In this document: positions 7,351 through 16,388 of the stretch, one piece after another
Position numbering within the stretch: the stretch's first letter is position 1
How the letters are laid out: every line of letters begins with the position of its first letter
Source of the DNA: an uncultured Spirochaetales bacterium
Lineage (GTDB): Bacteria > Spirochaetota > Spirochaetia > Sphaerochaetales > Sphaerochaetaceae
DNA: 18,493 bases
Assembly (NCBI GenBank): GCA_934271365.1
Contig: CAKQRI010000036.1
Location: 1-18,493 of the forward strand
Direction of reading: 5' to 3'
Notes under the pieces: generated by a model
Databases searched by the model: none
Told to the model about the DNA's origin: nothing
Seen by the model: only the letters and a program-made list of their open reading frames with translations
Made by a program: the position numbers and the translations under genes

Positions 7351-8365
7351 TCTTCCTAATGAGCTTATAGCTCAGGAGCCTTCAGAGAGAAGGGGAGAAG
7401 ATAGGCTTCTTGTTCTTGATAAGAATACAGGAAGATATATTGATTCAAAGATGAAGGATCTTCCTTCATTTCTTTCTGATGATACAGTTCTTGTTGTTAA
7501 TAATTCTAAGGTAAGAAAAGCTCGGACATATGGCACTGCCCCAACAGGTGGTGTTGTTGAGTTTCTTTTTCTTGGAAAGAATCCAGATGGAAGCTGGAAA
7601 GCAATGGTTACTAAATCGAAGAAGCAGAAAGTCGGAAAGCGATTCATGTTTTCAACACTTGAAGGAATTCCATATGCAGAGGCAGAAATCATAAGAGAGA
7701 ATGAAGACGGAACAAGGAACGTTCTCTTTGCTTCTCCTATTGATGAGGATTTCTTCGTAAAATGTGGTCATGTACCGCTTCCACCTTATATTAAGCGGGA
7801 TGATAACTGGCAAGATGAGAGCAGATATCAGACTGTATATGCAAAGAAAGAAGGCTCTGTAGCAGCTCCGACTGCTGGTCTTCATTTTACTGATGAGCTT
7901 CTTTCTATTCTTAAGGATAGAGGTATTCAGAAATATGAGGTTACTCTACATGTAGGGGCTGGAACATTTCTTCCAGTAAGAACAGAGAACCTGGAAGACC
8001 ACCATATGCATACAGAATCATATGAGATTGAAGAGAAAACAGCTGAAAGCCTTAATAAGGCTAAAGAAGAAGGCCGCCGTATTCTTGCTGTGGGAACAAC
8101 CAGCGTAAGAACACTGGAAAGCGCAGCTGATGAGAGTGGTCGGCTTGTCAATCTTAAAGGCGATACTTCAATATTCATACATCCAGGGTACAGATTCAGA
8201 TTCATTGATGATCTTCTGACCAATTTCCATACGCCTGAATCAACGCTTCTGATGCTTGTGTCTGCATTAGCAGGAAAAGAGAATATTCTTTCTGCTTATA
8301 AGCATGCAGTTGAAATGAAATACCATTTCTTCAGCTATGGGGATGCAATGCTGATCAAAGGTTAG
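7325..8365 (+). CDS. queA: S-adenosylmethionine:tRNA ribosyltransferase-isomerase QueA
   Basis: QueA moves the ribosyl group of SAM onto preQ1 at the wobble base of target tRNAs, making epoxyqueuosine. The 346-aa product is full length, with family blocks in order: FDLPNELIAQ at 8-17, VVEFLFL at 77-83, APTAGLHFT at 181-189, TLHVGAGTFLPV at 207-218, HMHTESYEI at 228-236, AVGTTSVRTLE at 255-265 and LLTNFHTPESTLLML at 297-311. The usual NDTRV block is NNSKV here (59-63). The ATG at 7325 lies inside the ruvB 3' end, with AAAGGA (7311-7316) as a likely ribosome site. It closes the yebC-ruvCAB run and overlaps tmk tail to tail by 11 bases. The other queuosine genes are not in this window, so the cell either makes preQ1 elsewhere or salvages it. 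Confidence 0.96.
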   Translation: MLTKDFYFDLPNELIAQEPSERRGEDRLLVLDKNTGRYIDSKMKDLPSFLSDDTVLVVNNSKVRKARTYGTAPTGGVVEFLFLGKNPDGSWKAMVTKSKKQKVGKRFMFSTLEGIPYAEAEIIRENEDGTRNVLFASPIDEDFFVKCGHVPLPPYIKRDDNWQDESRYQTVYAKKEGSVAAPTAGLHFTDELLSILKDRGIQKYEVTLHVGAGTFLPVRTENLEDHHMHTESYEIEEKTAESLNKAKEEGRRILAVGTTSVRTLESAADESGRLVNLKGDTSIFIHPGYRFRFIDDLLTNFHTPESTLLMLVSALAGKENILSAYKHAVEMKYHFFSYGDAMLIKG

Positions 8366-8972
8366 CTTTTATAAAATCCAGAGCTTTTTTCTTGATATGC
8401 TCAATACTGAGGGTTCCATCTATTCTTAGAAACCTTACTTCAGGAGGAAGGCTGCTGAATTCTTTTATATAGTTTGCTCTTACTTTTTCTAGAAACTCTG
8501 ATTTATCAAAGAGCTCTTTTTCTTCTCCTCTTGTTTCAATTCGGCTTAGGCATGCAGAGACTGGCGTATCAACAAAGATAACGATTCTAGGATAAGGAAA
8601 AGTGGAGTTTATCATTCTGACAAAATCAGGGTTGCATTCTACGCTCTGATAGGCAATAGATGAGAATATATATCGGTCAGAGATTACAACCTCACCTTTT
8701 TCTATGTGCTTTATCAATCCATATTCATTATTATATAGATGGTCATGTCTATCTGATGTATATAAATAAGCAAGAGCTTCAGGCGTGGTGCTGAATTCAC
8801 TTCTGAGAACAGCTCTGACAACTTTTCCTATTGGGTTATCTGTTGGCTCATGTGTTGTATATGTTTTGAGACCGGTTTTGTTAAGATCTGCTTCTATTTC
8901 CTTTTTCTGTGTTGTTGTTCCAGCTCCATCAAGGCCTTCGATAACAATGAAATTTCTGAGTATGTTACTCAT
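8355..8972 (-). CDS. tmk: Thymidylate kinase (dTMP kinase)
   Basis: Tmk phosphorylates dTMP to dTDP with ATP, an essential step in making dTTP. The 205-aa product has the family opening NFIVIEGLDGAG, the EPTDNPIG loop at 42-49, the DRYIFSSIAYQ block at 99-109 (dTMP pocket), VIFVDTP at 131-137 and a LID-like RIETRGEEKELF. The P-loop reads GLDGAGTT (13-20), with Thr19 where most kinases have the Walker lysine; see the finding. The frame is open 43 codons further upstream, but the ATG at 8972 has a strong ribosome site and gives the canonical N-terminus. It is divergent from tamB across a 117-bp spacer, and its last 11 bases overlap the end of queA on the other strand. Confidence 0.93.
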   Translation of the reverse strand: MSNILRNFIVIEGLDGAGTTTQKKEIEADLNKTGLKTYTTHEPTDNPIGKVVRAVLRSEFSTTPEALAYLYTSDRHDHLYNNEYGLIKHIEKGEVVISDRYIFSSIAYQSVECNPDFVRMINSTFPYPRIVIFVDTPVSACLSRIETRGEEKELFDKSEFLEKVRANYIKEFSSLPPEVRFLRIDGTLSIEHIKKKALDFIKANL

Positions 8973-8977
8973 CTGGT

Positions 8978-8983
8978 CACCTC
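8978..8983 (-). promoter_or_regulatory. Ribosome binding site of tmk
   Basis: On the minus strand this reads GAGGTG, five bases before the ATG at 8972. It decides the start: the upstream ATG at 9101 would add 43 residues with no similarity to the family. Confidence 0.7.
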
Positions 8984-8995
8984 GTAAGTAGAGTA

Positions 8996-9012
8996 GCATA
9001 TTAATAGTATGC
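8996..9012. repeat. Imperfect 17-bp palindrome in the tmk-tamB spacer
   Basis: GCATATTAATAGTATGC reads nearly the same on both strands: seven of eight base pairs match around a central A, with one T/G mismatch. It overlaps TACTAT (minus strand, 9004-9009), the best -10-like hexamer for tmk. That placement would suit an operator, but A+T-rich spacers produce such palindromes by chance. I found no clean -35/-10 pair for tamB in the rest of the spacer, only A+T-rich runs near 9041-9068. Confidence 0.4.
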
Positions 9013-9089
9013 AGAAAAGACACGTTGGCATATCTGGTGTTTATATAAAATCGATATTTATGATAATCTAGAATAAGGATCAGGCAGAG

Positions 9090-12000
9090 ATGAAATATCA
9101 TACGACAATATCTACTATTATTATTTCAGTAGCTGTTGCGCTTCTGTTTGCATCTGTTGGCTTTTTCATAATAATGAATCTTAATATGACAAGCCCGACT
9201 CTCATTGCTGCCAATAAGCTTCTTGATGGCATTGAGTCGATGGACAGCCGCTTTTCTGTTTCTTTTGAATCTATGGATAGAAACTTCAGAGATGGTGTTT
9301 TCATAAATGGCTTCAGGCTTGAGTATGATCACAATGAGATTCTTTATGTAAATAAGATTTCTCTTAATAAAGGTCTTTTTTCATTAATTCATTATCTTAT
9401 CTCGAAAAAAGACCTTCTTTATATCTCAGCTGACTATGCAGTTCTGACAGTTCCGAAGATAACTGAAACTGGAGATGCTGGTTCTTTCCAATCTATAAAT
9501 AATAAACAGATTGATTTGAATATACCGGAATCTCTTGCAAAATGGGGAGTTCTGCTTGATGTTTTTTCCATGGATGTCAAGTATGGTGATAAGTTAATAG
9601 AAAATGCACGGATTAGCTTGGATTGGTCTTATGGTCTGAAGAACTCGAAGATTGCAGTCTATGTGCCAGAACTAGACTATTCGTTCTCTGATGCATGTCT
9701 TCATTTTTCAGGGCTTTCTGCTTCTTTAGGTGCAGATGATAAGCTTTCGTTATTAGTCATAGCTGATTCTATAACCTCTAAGTACTCGGATTTTTCATGC
9801 CAGCTTTCCAATGTGTCTATATCAGCAGAAAATAAGGATATAATAAGAATAGATTTTGACGATATAGATATAAAAGCTGGACTTGGGCAGAGCCATATTG
9901 CATTTAATGATGCTTCATCAGATATCTCGGCTCTTTATCTTTCCTATATTGATAAAGAGATTCTGATGAAAGCCATGGATATAAAAGCTGGTTATTTAGG
10001 CTTTGGTATCAGTTTTGGTACTCTCAGTGCTTATTCTTCGGACTTATCATCATTTAGAATTGCTGCAGCAGAAATCACTGCAGATGATGGAGAAGAGACT
10101 ATATTATCAGTTCCAGCGACTTCTCTATATTTTGATTTAAAGGATAGGAAAGCTTCAGCTTCAATCCAATCGCTAATGTCTGGATATCTGAATAAGCGTA
10201 GCTATGATATAATAAATAACATAGAGATGAATGATATTTCAGCGAACTTTGATTTCGGAAATGAGATAAAGGCTGATATATCTTCTCACATTTCCATAGA
10301 TATTAATGAACCGAATCTAGATTCTGCAGATATGGATTTTTCTGCATCTGCAGCTATAGCTAATAATAATGGGCATTATTTCATAAATACGGCATCTGTA
10401 TCGCTTTCGGATATTAAGATTCCGATATTCTCTAATGCAGGTAGCATTTTCCTCAAAACAGAAGATGAATCAGTATCTTTATCATTTGATTTTGGAAATA
10501 CCATCTTAGGAAATCTCGATTATTATGAATCCCTGAAAGGAATTGTTTCAATATCTGATTATAAGCTATCATCACTTTCTTCTTTGATAGAAGCATATGC
10601 TCCAGCTTTTTCTTCTTATATAGGTAATGATACAAGCCTTGATGGAAGCATTAGCTTTGATTTGGCTTTTGATGACAGTGCTCTGCTTGGAGTCAGAGGC
10701 CCAGTATCAGGTGGCGTAGGAATAAGAGATATAACATTCAATGAGTATAACTTCAATCTCAGTTCTTCTGTGAGCGGAGAATTAGTGGATAGTATCTTTA
10801 ATATTGATGAAGGATCTATTACAACAGATTGGGTACGGGCTGGTTTTACAGGTGGAATTGACTTTGAGAATATGCTGCCTTATGGCGATTTCTCACTGGC
10901 ATTCACAAATAGCGGAAAGCAGATTATAAATCTTAATCTTGGAATAACAGGGGAGAGAATATATCTATTCAGATTGAATTCTCCATATCTAGATTCTGTT
11001 CATATGTCTGGAACGCTTGACTTCTCAAAGAGAAATCTGATATCTAGCTATGCAGAGCTTACATCAGGTTCATCTTTGTATCCATTTGATATCGATATAG
11101 ATTTTGAGAATAAGAATGTACGGCTTGATAATCCTCAGATGCATCTTTATTCTTCATGGATGGATAAGCTCATTCTAGAGGCCGATATGGATGATTTCCC
11201 TATTTTGGCCGGGATAGAAAACCTGACACCATCGCTGATTGAAGGCGATATATCATTCTCGTTTGATTTTGCAGAGCAGCGCTTTGAGCTTTCCAGCCCA
11301 TTATTTAGTATAAAGAATCTCCGGTTCTTCACTGGAAATCCGGATTTGGCGTTCAGGGTTTACGGAGATAATACAAGAGTTTCAATTAATGATATAAAGA
11401 TTGTAAGCAAGAATTCATTCCCTGAACTTAATGGAGATTTTCTGTTTGATATAAGCAATTTTGCATTCCTTCTTAATATTTCAGATAAAACAGAGAATGG
11501 CGAAGAGTTCCTTCTTTCAATTATCAGGGAAAATTCTGCATTCAGCGGCATAATGAAGGGGAATAATATCAGACTTGGGAGATTTGGACAGGGTGGTATG
11601 ATTGGCAACCTGAATCTTACAGGAAGCGGAAATAACTATAAGGATTTTGCATTTACTGGAAATTTCACAGCTAAGAGTGAAGATGATATGAATAATCCTA
11701 AGCAGATGAGCAGCTCTGTCTTTATTGATTCCACTACGGCTGTGTTATCTGACATAGAATATACTACAGGTGCTCTAGCTATGGGCATAGATGATATTTC
11801 CATCAGTTCAGAATCAGGCCGTATTAATATAGACAATGTGAGCCTTAAGGCTTCTCTCGAGCATCTTGATAGGGCCTATACTGCATCATTCAGATCTTCT
11901 TTAACCATTTCTATTCCAGAAGGAAGGACTTTCTATGATACAGGAAAAGAGCTTTTGAAGAATAAAGGTAATGGAATAACTTTTAAAGGATCAATTGATT

Positions 12001-13694
12001 CTGTGAATTATGATAATGCTCTAATTGCTCCAAAGAGAGATTTCTCTGGTGTTTATTCAGACAAACTCATAAACATCACAGGCGATGCCTTATCTGGATA
12101 TGTTGATATAGATGGGAAAATTGCTGACATTGATATTAATCTGATGCCTATAGCAAAATTCAGAATGAAAGCAGACATGAATGGCCAGTTCGGTACAGAT
12201 TACTATATTGACATTGACTCATTTGCTGTTTCTATTGCTAATCTTTCGATAGACAGTCCGATTCTTATATTCTATGATCCTGCATATCTATATGGTAATC
12301 TTGATCTGATTGCAACTGCAGAAGGCTATAGAATGTATGGGAAGCTTGATTCAGATTATAGTGAATTTGATCTGTTCTGGCTTCCAGGAGAAAGAGTAAT
12401 ACTTCATAATCCTAGTTTTATTATCTGGGATAATGTAATAACATCAAACCTTACAGATCTCACCTGTATGAACATGGGAACCAATGTTCGAGTGCCAGGT
12501 AAAGTCAGTCTTGAGCTTAATTTCGGATCATCAATGTCTTTTGAGTCTTATGCGGTAGATGTATACCTAGATGATGGCAATGAGGTGAATTTCAGACTTC
12601 CAATGTTTGAGTCCAATATTGATCTTGTTGGTAAAGTCTCTGGACATTTCCATATAGATAATATAACAGGTGTTGTTGCCTCTTCTGGAGATCTGAAAGT
12701 GAAGGATACAGTTCTTTCTGTTGGAATGAATGAGCTTCCTTCTTGGTTTGGTCCGGTCTCTGTTGAGACAAGCACAGATTTCAATATTACGCTGGCTTCA
12801 AACTGCAAGGTTATATTCCCTTTGTCTGCATCACCGATTCTCACAGCTTTTGCGGAGAACGATACTAAGCTATTCTTCCATAATGCAAAGGATGGAATAA
12901 GGCTAAATGGTGATTTTAATATAAGAAGTGGCGAAATATATTATTTCCAGAAGTATTTCTACATAACAGAAGGAAAAATCCATTTTGAAGAAAACCAGAA
13001 GACTCTTGATCCCCTTATCAACCTGAGGGCAAGGCTTAGAGATTTCGATTCTGATGGAAAGCAGGTTGATATCTATCTGAATCTGATGGATTCAAAGCTT
13101 GATAATCTTAATCCAACATTTGAAAGCTCGCCGGCTAAGAATCTAAATGAGATAATGCAGATCTTAGGGCAGGCTATTCTTCCTTCATCTGCTTATGGAA
13201 AGAGCTCTCTTACAAGCGTTGCATCTCTTCTTACTACATCCGTTGATATCATGAGTAGAGTAGGGCTTATTAAGGGGAATGGAAATGGTCTGAACCAGTC
13301 AATCAAGGACTCACTTGGCCTTGATATTTTCTCGATGCATTCTAATATAGTAAGCAATATCCTTACGGATACTATTGCATTGAGCGGTCTTGGAAGCTCT
13401 GCTTCAAACTTTTCTCCAATGGCAAGATATCTTAATGGAACAAGCATATATCTAGGAAAATACCTCCTTCCTGAAGTTTATATGCAGGCTCTTTTCCACC
13501 TTACTGCAGAGGAGAATCCAGGTGAAGGCAGGCATACATTCATATCGGATGATCTTGTTCTTGACAGTGAGTTCTCAATTGAATGGGAGAATCCTTTATG
13601 CACTGTTACATTCTTCACAAAGCCTGTTAACCTTACGTTCTATTCCATCTTAGAAGGTTTTGGGTTTACTCTGTCTAAGAGGCTTATTTTCTGA
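9090..13694 (+). CDS. tamB: TamB-like translocation/assembly module protein (AsmA/DUF490 type)
   Basis: This 1534-aa protein has an N-terminal signal anchor (about residues 9-31). A very long repetitive beta-rich region follows, with alternating polar and hydrophobic residues, Ser/Asp/Ile rich and almost free of Cys. This fits the groove-shaped TamB/AsmA-like proteins that span the periplasm and are linked to outer-membrane protein assembly or phospholipid transport. The C-terminal TamB domain (about 1150-1534) is the clearest part. It contains LNGDFNIRSGEIYYFQKYFYITEGKI written in pieces: SGEIYYFQKYFY, then EGKIHFEENQ, DPLINLRARLRD and NEIMQILGQAIL. A 14-bp direct repeat (9867-9880 and 9978-9991) encodes DIKAG twice, 37 codons apart, hinting at an internal duplication. 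A weak AAGGA at 9075-9079 precedes the ATG. It lies 141 bp upstream of bamA, a genomic pairing also known in Treponema. Confidence 0.88.
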   Translation: MKYHTTISTIIISVAVALLFASVGFFIIMNLNMTSPTLIAANKLLDGIESMDSRFSVSFESMDRNFRDGVFINGFRLEYDHNEILYVNKISLNKGLFSLIHYLISKKDLLYISADYAVLTVPKITETGDAGSFQSINNKQIDLNIPESLAKWGVLLDVFSMDVKYGDKLIENARISLDWSYGLKNSKIAVYVPELDYSFSDACLHFSGLSASLGADDKLSLLVIADSITSKYSDFSCQLSNVSISAENKDIIRIDFDDIDIKAGLGQSHIAFNDASSDISALYLSYIDKEILMKAMDIKAGYLGFGISFGTLSAYSSDLSSFRIAAAEITADDGEETILSVPATSLYFDLKDRKASASIQSLMSGYLNKRSYDIINNIEMNDISANFDFGNEIKADISSHISIDINEPNLDSADMDFSASAAIANNNGHYFINTASVSLSDIKIPIFSNAGSIFLKTEDESVSLSFDFGNTILGNLDYYESLKGIVSISDYKLSSLSSLIEAYAPAFSSYIGNDTSLDGSISFDLAFDDSALLGVRGPVSGGVGIRDITFNEYNFNLSSSVSGELVDSIFNIDEGSITTDWVRAGFTGGIDFENMLPYGDFSLAFTNSGKQIINLNLGITGERIYLFRLNSPYLDSVHMSGTLDFSKRNLISSYAELTSGSSLYPFDIDIDFENKNVRLDNPQMHLYSSWMDKLILEADMDDFPILAGIENLTPSLIEGDISFSFDFAEQRFELSSPLFSIKNLRFFTGNPDLAFRVYGDNTRVSINDIKIVSKNSFPELNGDFLFDISNFAFLLNISDKTENGEEFLLSIIRENSAFSGIMKGNNIRLGRFGQGGMIGNLNLTGSGNNYKDFAFTGNFTAKSEDDMNNPKQMSSSVFIDSTTAVLSDIEYTTGALAMGIDDISISSESGRINIDNVSLKASLEHLDRAYTASFRSSLTISIPEGRTFYDTGKELLKNKGNGITFKGSIDSVNYDNALIAPKRDFSGVYSDKLINITGDALSGYVDIDGKIADIDINLMPIAKFRMKADMNGQFGTDYYIDIDSFAVSIANLSIDSPILIFYDPAYLYGNLDLIATAEGYRMYGKLDSDYSEFDLFWLPGERVILHNPSFIIWDNVITSNLTDLTCMNMGTNVRVPGKVSLELNFGSSMSFESYAVDVYLDDGNEVNFRLPMFESNIDLVGKVSGHFHIDNITGVVASSGDLKVKDTVLSVGMNELPSWFGPVSVETSTDFNITLASNCKVIFPLSASPILTAFAENDTKLFFHNAKDGIRLNGDFNIRSGEIYYFQKYFYITEGKIHFEENQKTLDPLINLRARLRDFDSDGKQVDIYLNLMDSKLDNLNPTFESSPAKNLNEIMQILGQAILPSSAYGKSSLTSVASLLTTSVDIMSRVGLIKGNGNGLNQSIKDSLGLDIFSMHSNIVSNILTDTIALSGLGSSASNFSPMARYLNGTSIYLGKYLLPEVYMQALFHLTAEENPGEGRHTFISDDLVLDSEFSIEWENPLCTVTFFTKPVNLTFYSILEGFGFTLSKRLIF
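9867..9991 (+). repeat. 14-bp direct repeat inside tamB
   Basis: GATATAAAAGCTGG occurs at 9867-9880 and again at 9978-9991, 111 bases (37 codons) apart and in the same frame. Both copies encode DIKAG, and the residues after each copy share a similar beta-strand pattern. It looks like a worn internal duplication of a TamB structural repeat. Confidence 0.5.
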
Positions 13695-13822
13695 TAAGAA
13701 ATCCAAACTTCATGATAAATACATATTCATGGTTGACTTTATTCTTTATATTACAATGAGCTGCATAATAGTTACATTAATGCTATTTGTTTGAGTTTTA
13801 AAAATAATTCTGATAAGATAGA

Positions 13823-13829
13823 AGAGAGG
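13823..13829 (+). promoter_or_regulatory. Ribosome binding site of bamA (supports a GTG start)
   Basis: AGAGAGG lies six bases before the GTG at 13836. It favours that codon over the TTG at 13791, which has no ribosome site and would put 15 charged residues ahead of the signal peptide. Confidence 0.7.
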
Positions 13830-13835
13830 TTTATT

Positions 13836-16388
13836 GTGAAAACAAGTCGCTATTCTAAAGTTTTGATAATTCTTTCGGTTCTTTTTTTTCTAGCTTATCC
13901 TCTTTTTGCAGATGCTGAGTGGTGGGATGGAAAGACCATAACAGCAATAAAATATGATGGGCTTATGAACGTCTCGCAGAAAAACATAGATAGTATTATC
14001 GGACGCTATGTCGGTCTCTCATATTCAGACGAACTCTATAGTGATCTGAGCTCTGATTTATATGATCAGCCATGGCTGAGCTATTTCTATGCAGAAGCAA
14101 CAGCTGATGATGAAATGCTTAACCTCGTGCTTTTTCTTCATATCTATGAGAACCCTATAGTTGAGAGTGTAGAGGTGGAAGGAAATAGCAAGCTTAAGAG
14201 AAAGAGCGTGTTAGATTCTCAGTCTATATCTGCTGGATCTTTTGTCAGAACTCTTAATTTTGATGGTGAAGCTTCTTCAATAAAAAGCTCATATCTATCT
14301 AAAGGTTATAAGGATGTTTCTGTAAAATCTGAGTATGAATATGATGCAGAAACAAATAAAGTCAATCTTCGTTATGTGATAAGTGAAGGTAAGCAGTATA
14401 AAATCAGAGAGATTCTATATAGCGGTATTGCAGGTGTTAATGCTAAAGAACTCAATAAGGTAATAAGCAGCAAGGCAAAATCGTTCTTTAATGCTGGAAA
14501 TTTCCAGGAATCTCTTCTTGAGGGAGATAAAGCTTCAATTCTTTCATTCTATGCTACGAAGGGATATCCTGATGCTAAGATTTTGAGCATAGATATCAAT
14601 GAATCTCCTGATAGCACTGATGATGTTGAGTATGTCTCAATCGTATTCAATCTGGAAGAAGGAGCATACTGGAAACTTGGAGATATCTCAATTGAGGGCA
14701 ATACTGTATTCTCTTCAGAAGAGCTTATTGATACTACTACGCTGCATACTGGCGCGGCATACAATATGCAGAGCATTCAGAGTCTTGTGGATAATATCGC
14801 TGTTCTATATTCTGATAATGGATATATATTTGCTGCTATCAATAGCTCTGAATACAGAAATCAGGAAGATGGGACAATTAATGTAACTATCTTTGTGAAT
14901 GAAGGTGAGCAGGCTGTTATTGAAGAGGTCATCATCTCTGGCATGACAAAGACAAAACCATATGTCTTTGAACGTGAGGTTACAACAAAAGTCGGAGATG
15001 TATTCTCACGTGCTGATGCTATAAAGAGCCAGCAGAATATAATGAATACGTCATTAGTGTCTAATATAAAGATGAATCTTGCCCAGGGGAAAGAGGCTAA
15101 TGGCATTATTGTTGAGTATATTGTGGAGGAAGGAAATCAGATGGAGCTTCAGTTCGGAGCGACTTTTGGTAGTACTGCAGATGGCTTTCCTGTATCAGGG
15201 TTTCTCCAGTGGTCTGATAAGAATATCTTCGGTACAGGCAGGGATCTTTCCATCTCCACAACACTTTCTCCCTCTACACAGAGTATTTCTATTGGACTTT
15301 CTGATGATTGGGTCGGAGATAAGAGATGGTCTAATGGCGTATCTGTTTCTCTCGAAAGAAATGTAAGGAGCAATGTCCTTCAGAAAGAGAGCCATTCTGC
15401 TTATTATGATGGTAGAGACAATGCGAAAGTAACATATCCACTTGGGTATACAAATGCAAATGACTGGTATAACCTTAAGATAACTCCATCATCTGCATAC
15501 CTGATGAGTTATGATTACTATCGAATAGCTCTTGGATATAATACCGGATACACTTTTGCATGGAATGCAGGATCCCTGATTGTTTCAGGTGGTGTATCTA
15601 TAGGCCTTAATCATGCCGTTTATGATTCGAACTACGATCCATATGAGCTCCTGATAAAGAAGTATCATGATAAATGGCAATTCTCAAATAAGCTTTCACT
15701 ATCACTTACATGGGATAGCCGGGATCTGAAGAAGAATACAACAAAAGGTTATGTGATAAGTGCCGGATATACTTATGCGGGAGGTTTCTTATTTGGTCTT
15801 TCGAACTATAATGAGCTTAGCGCTTCTGTTTCTGCTTACCATTCATTGTTCAGCTATACAAATGATAAGGATGAGAAGAAGTCTCTTGTCTTATCCGGAA
15901 CATCAAGTGCCAGCTTTATGCTACCACAGTACTGGAATAATACAGATAAGTCGGGGTGGGGATGGTATGAAGCCAGTGAAGGTGCAACAAGATATGAAAT
16001 GCTATATATAGATGGCATGAATATTGGAAGGGGCTTCTCTGGTAGCTATGATGATTTGTATGATAACTCGTTCCTCTGGCATAATCAGCTGGATCTTACT
16101 TTCCCTCTTGTGAATAATGTCATGGCAGCAGAAGGATTCTTCTCTGCTACAGGTGCACTGCAGGATCTGAAAGAGCTCAATAAGTTCTCTAATATCAACT
16201 GGTACTTTGCTACAGGCATTGGAATAAAGATGCAGATTCCAGGTTTCCCTCTTGGACTTTATCTTGTCAAAAATGCTACAATAAGAGAAGGAAATGGATG
16301 GGCATGGGACTCTGGATTCATCTTTAATAATGGTAAGGCTGGTTCCGGGTTGAAGCTTGTGCTCGCGATTACGACTTCTCTTTATTAA
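13836..16388 (+). CDS. bamA: Outer membrane assembly factor BamA (Omp85)
   Basis: BamA inserts beta-barrel proteins into the outer membrane. With the GTG start the product is 850 aa. It opens with a classic signal peptide: KTSRYSK, then a hydrophobic stretch (9-23), and probable cleavage after the ADA at about residue 27. Five POTRA-like domains follow at about 33-107, 108-187, 188-279, 280-359 and 360-434, each with the strand-helix-helix-strand pattern and a G-x-x-x ending (VEVEGNSKLKRKSV, ISIEGNTVFSSEEL, VIISGMTKTKPYV). The rest (about 436-850) is the 16-stranded barrel. It contains the conserved loop-6 arginine in IGRGF (R732) and ends in TTSLY, with an aromatic last residue. The gene lies between tamB and mutS, as in the Treponema pallidum Tp0326 region. 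The 141-bp upstream gap holds TTGACT (13733-13738) and TACAAT (13752-13757), but they are only 13 bases apart, so no promoter is claimed. Confidence 0.95.
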   Translation: MKTSRYSKVLIILSVLFFLAYPLFADAEWWDGKTITAIKYDGLMNVSQKNIDSIIGRYVGLSYSDELYSDLSSDLYDQPWLSYFYAEATADDEMLNLVLFLHIYENPIVESVEVEGNSKLKRKSVLDSQSISAGSFVRTLNFDGEASSIKSSYLSKGYKDVSVKSEYEYDAETNKVNLRYVISEGKQYKIREILYSGIAGVNAKELNKVISSKAKSFFNAGNFQESLLEGDKASILSFYATKGYPDAKILSIDINESPDSTDDVEYVSIVFNLEEGAYWKLGDISIEGNTVFSSEELIDTTTLHTGAAYNMQSIQSLVDNIAVLYSDNGYIFAAINSSEYRNQEDGTINVTIFVNEGEQAVIEEVIISGMTKTKPYVFEREVTTKVGDVFSRADAIKSQQNIMNTSLVSNIKMNLAQGKEANGIIVEYIVEEGNQMELQFGATFGSTADGFPVSGFLQWSDKNIFGTGRDLSISTTLSPSTQSISIGLSDDWVGDKRWSNGVSVSLERNVRSNVLQKESHSAYYDGRDNAKVTYPLGYTNANDWYNLKITPSSAYLMSYDYYRIALGYNTGYTFAWNAGSLIVSGGVSIGLNHAVYDSNYDPYELLIKKYHDKWQFSNKLSLSLTWDSRDLKKNTTKGYVISAGYTYAGGFLFGLSNYNELSASVSAYHSLFSYTNDKDEKKSLVLSGTSSASFMLPQYWNNTDKSGWGWYEASEGATRYEMLYIDGMNIGRGFSGSYDDLYDNSFLWHNQLDLTFPLVNNVMAAEGFFSATGALQDLKELNKFSNINWYFATGIGIKMQIPGFPLGLYLVKNATIREGNGWAWDSGFIFNNGKAGSGLKLVLAITTSLY

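Noticed and set aside
8973..9101. N-terminal extension of Tmk to the ATG at 9101
   Set aside because: The extra 43 residues are unlike any Tmk and run through the divergent spacer. The ATG at 8972 has a strong ribosome site.
13711..13731. Inverted repeat CATGA...TCATG after tamB
   Set aside because: Five-base arms with an 11-base mismatched centre are expected by chance here, and no T run follows.
13733..13757. TTGACT and TACAAT as a bamA promoter
   Set aside because: The spacing is 13 bases, well short of the 16-18 needed, and no alternative partner is convincing.
13791..13835. TTG start that would lengthen BamA by 15 residues
   Set aside because: It has no ribosome site and would bury the signal peptide behind a charged leader. 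The GTG at 13836 has AGAGAGG at ideal spacing and exposes the signal peptide.
14599..15366. Several 75-95 codon frames on both strands inside bamA
   Set aside because: All overlap the recognised bamA frame, lack ribosome sites and show compositions typical of out-of-frame translation.
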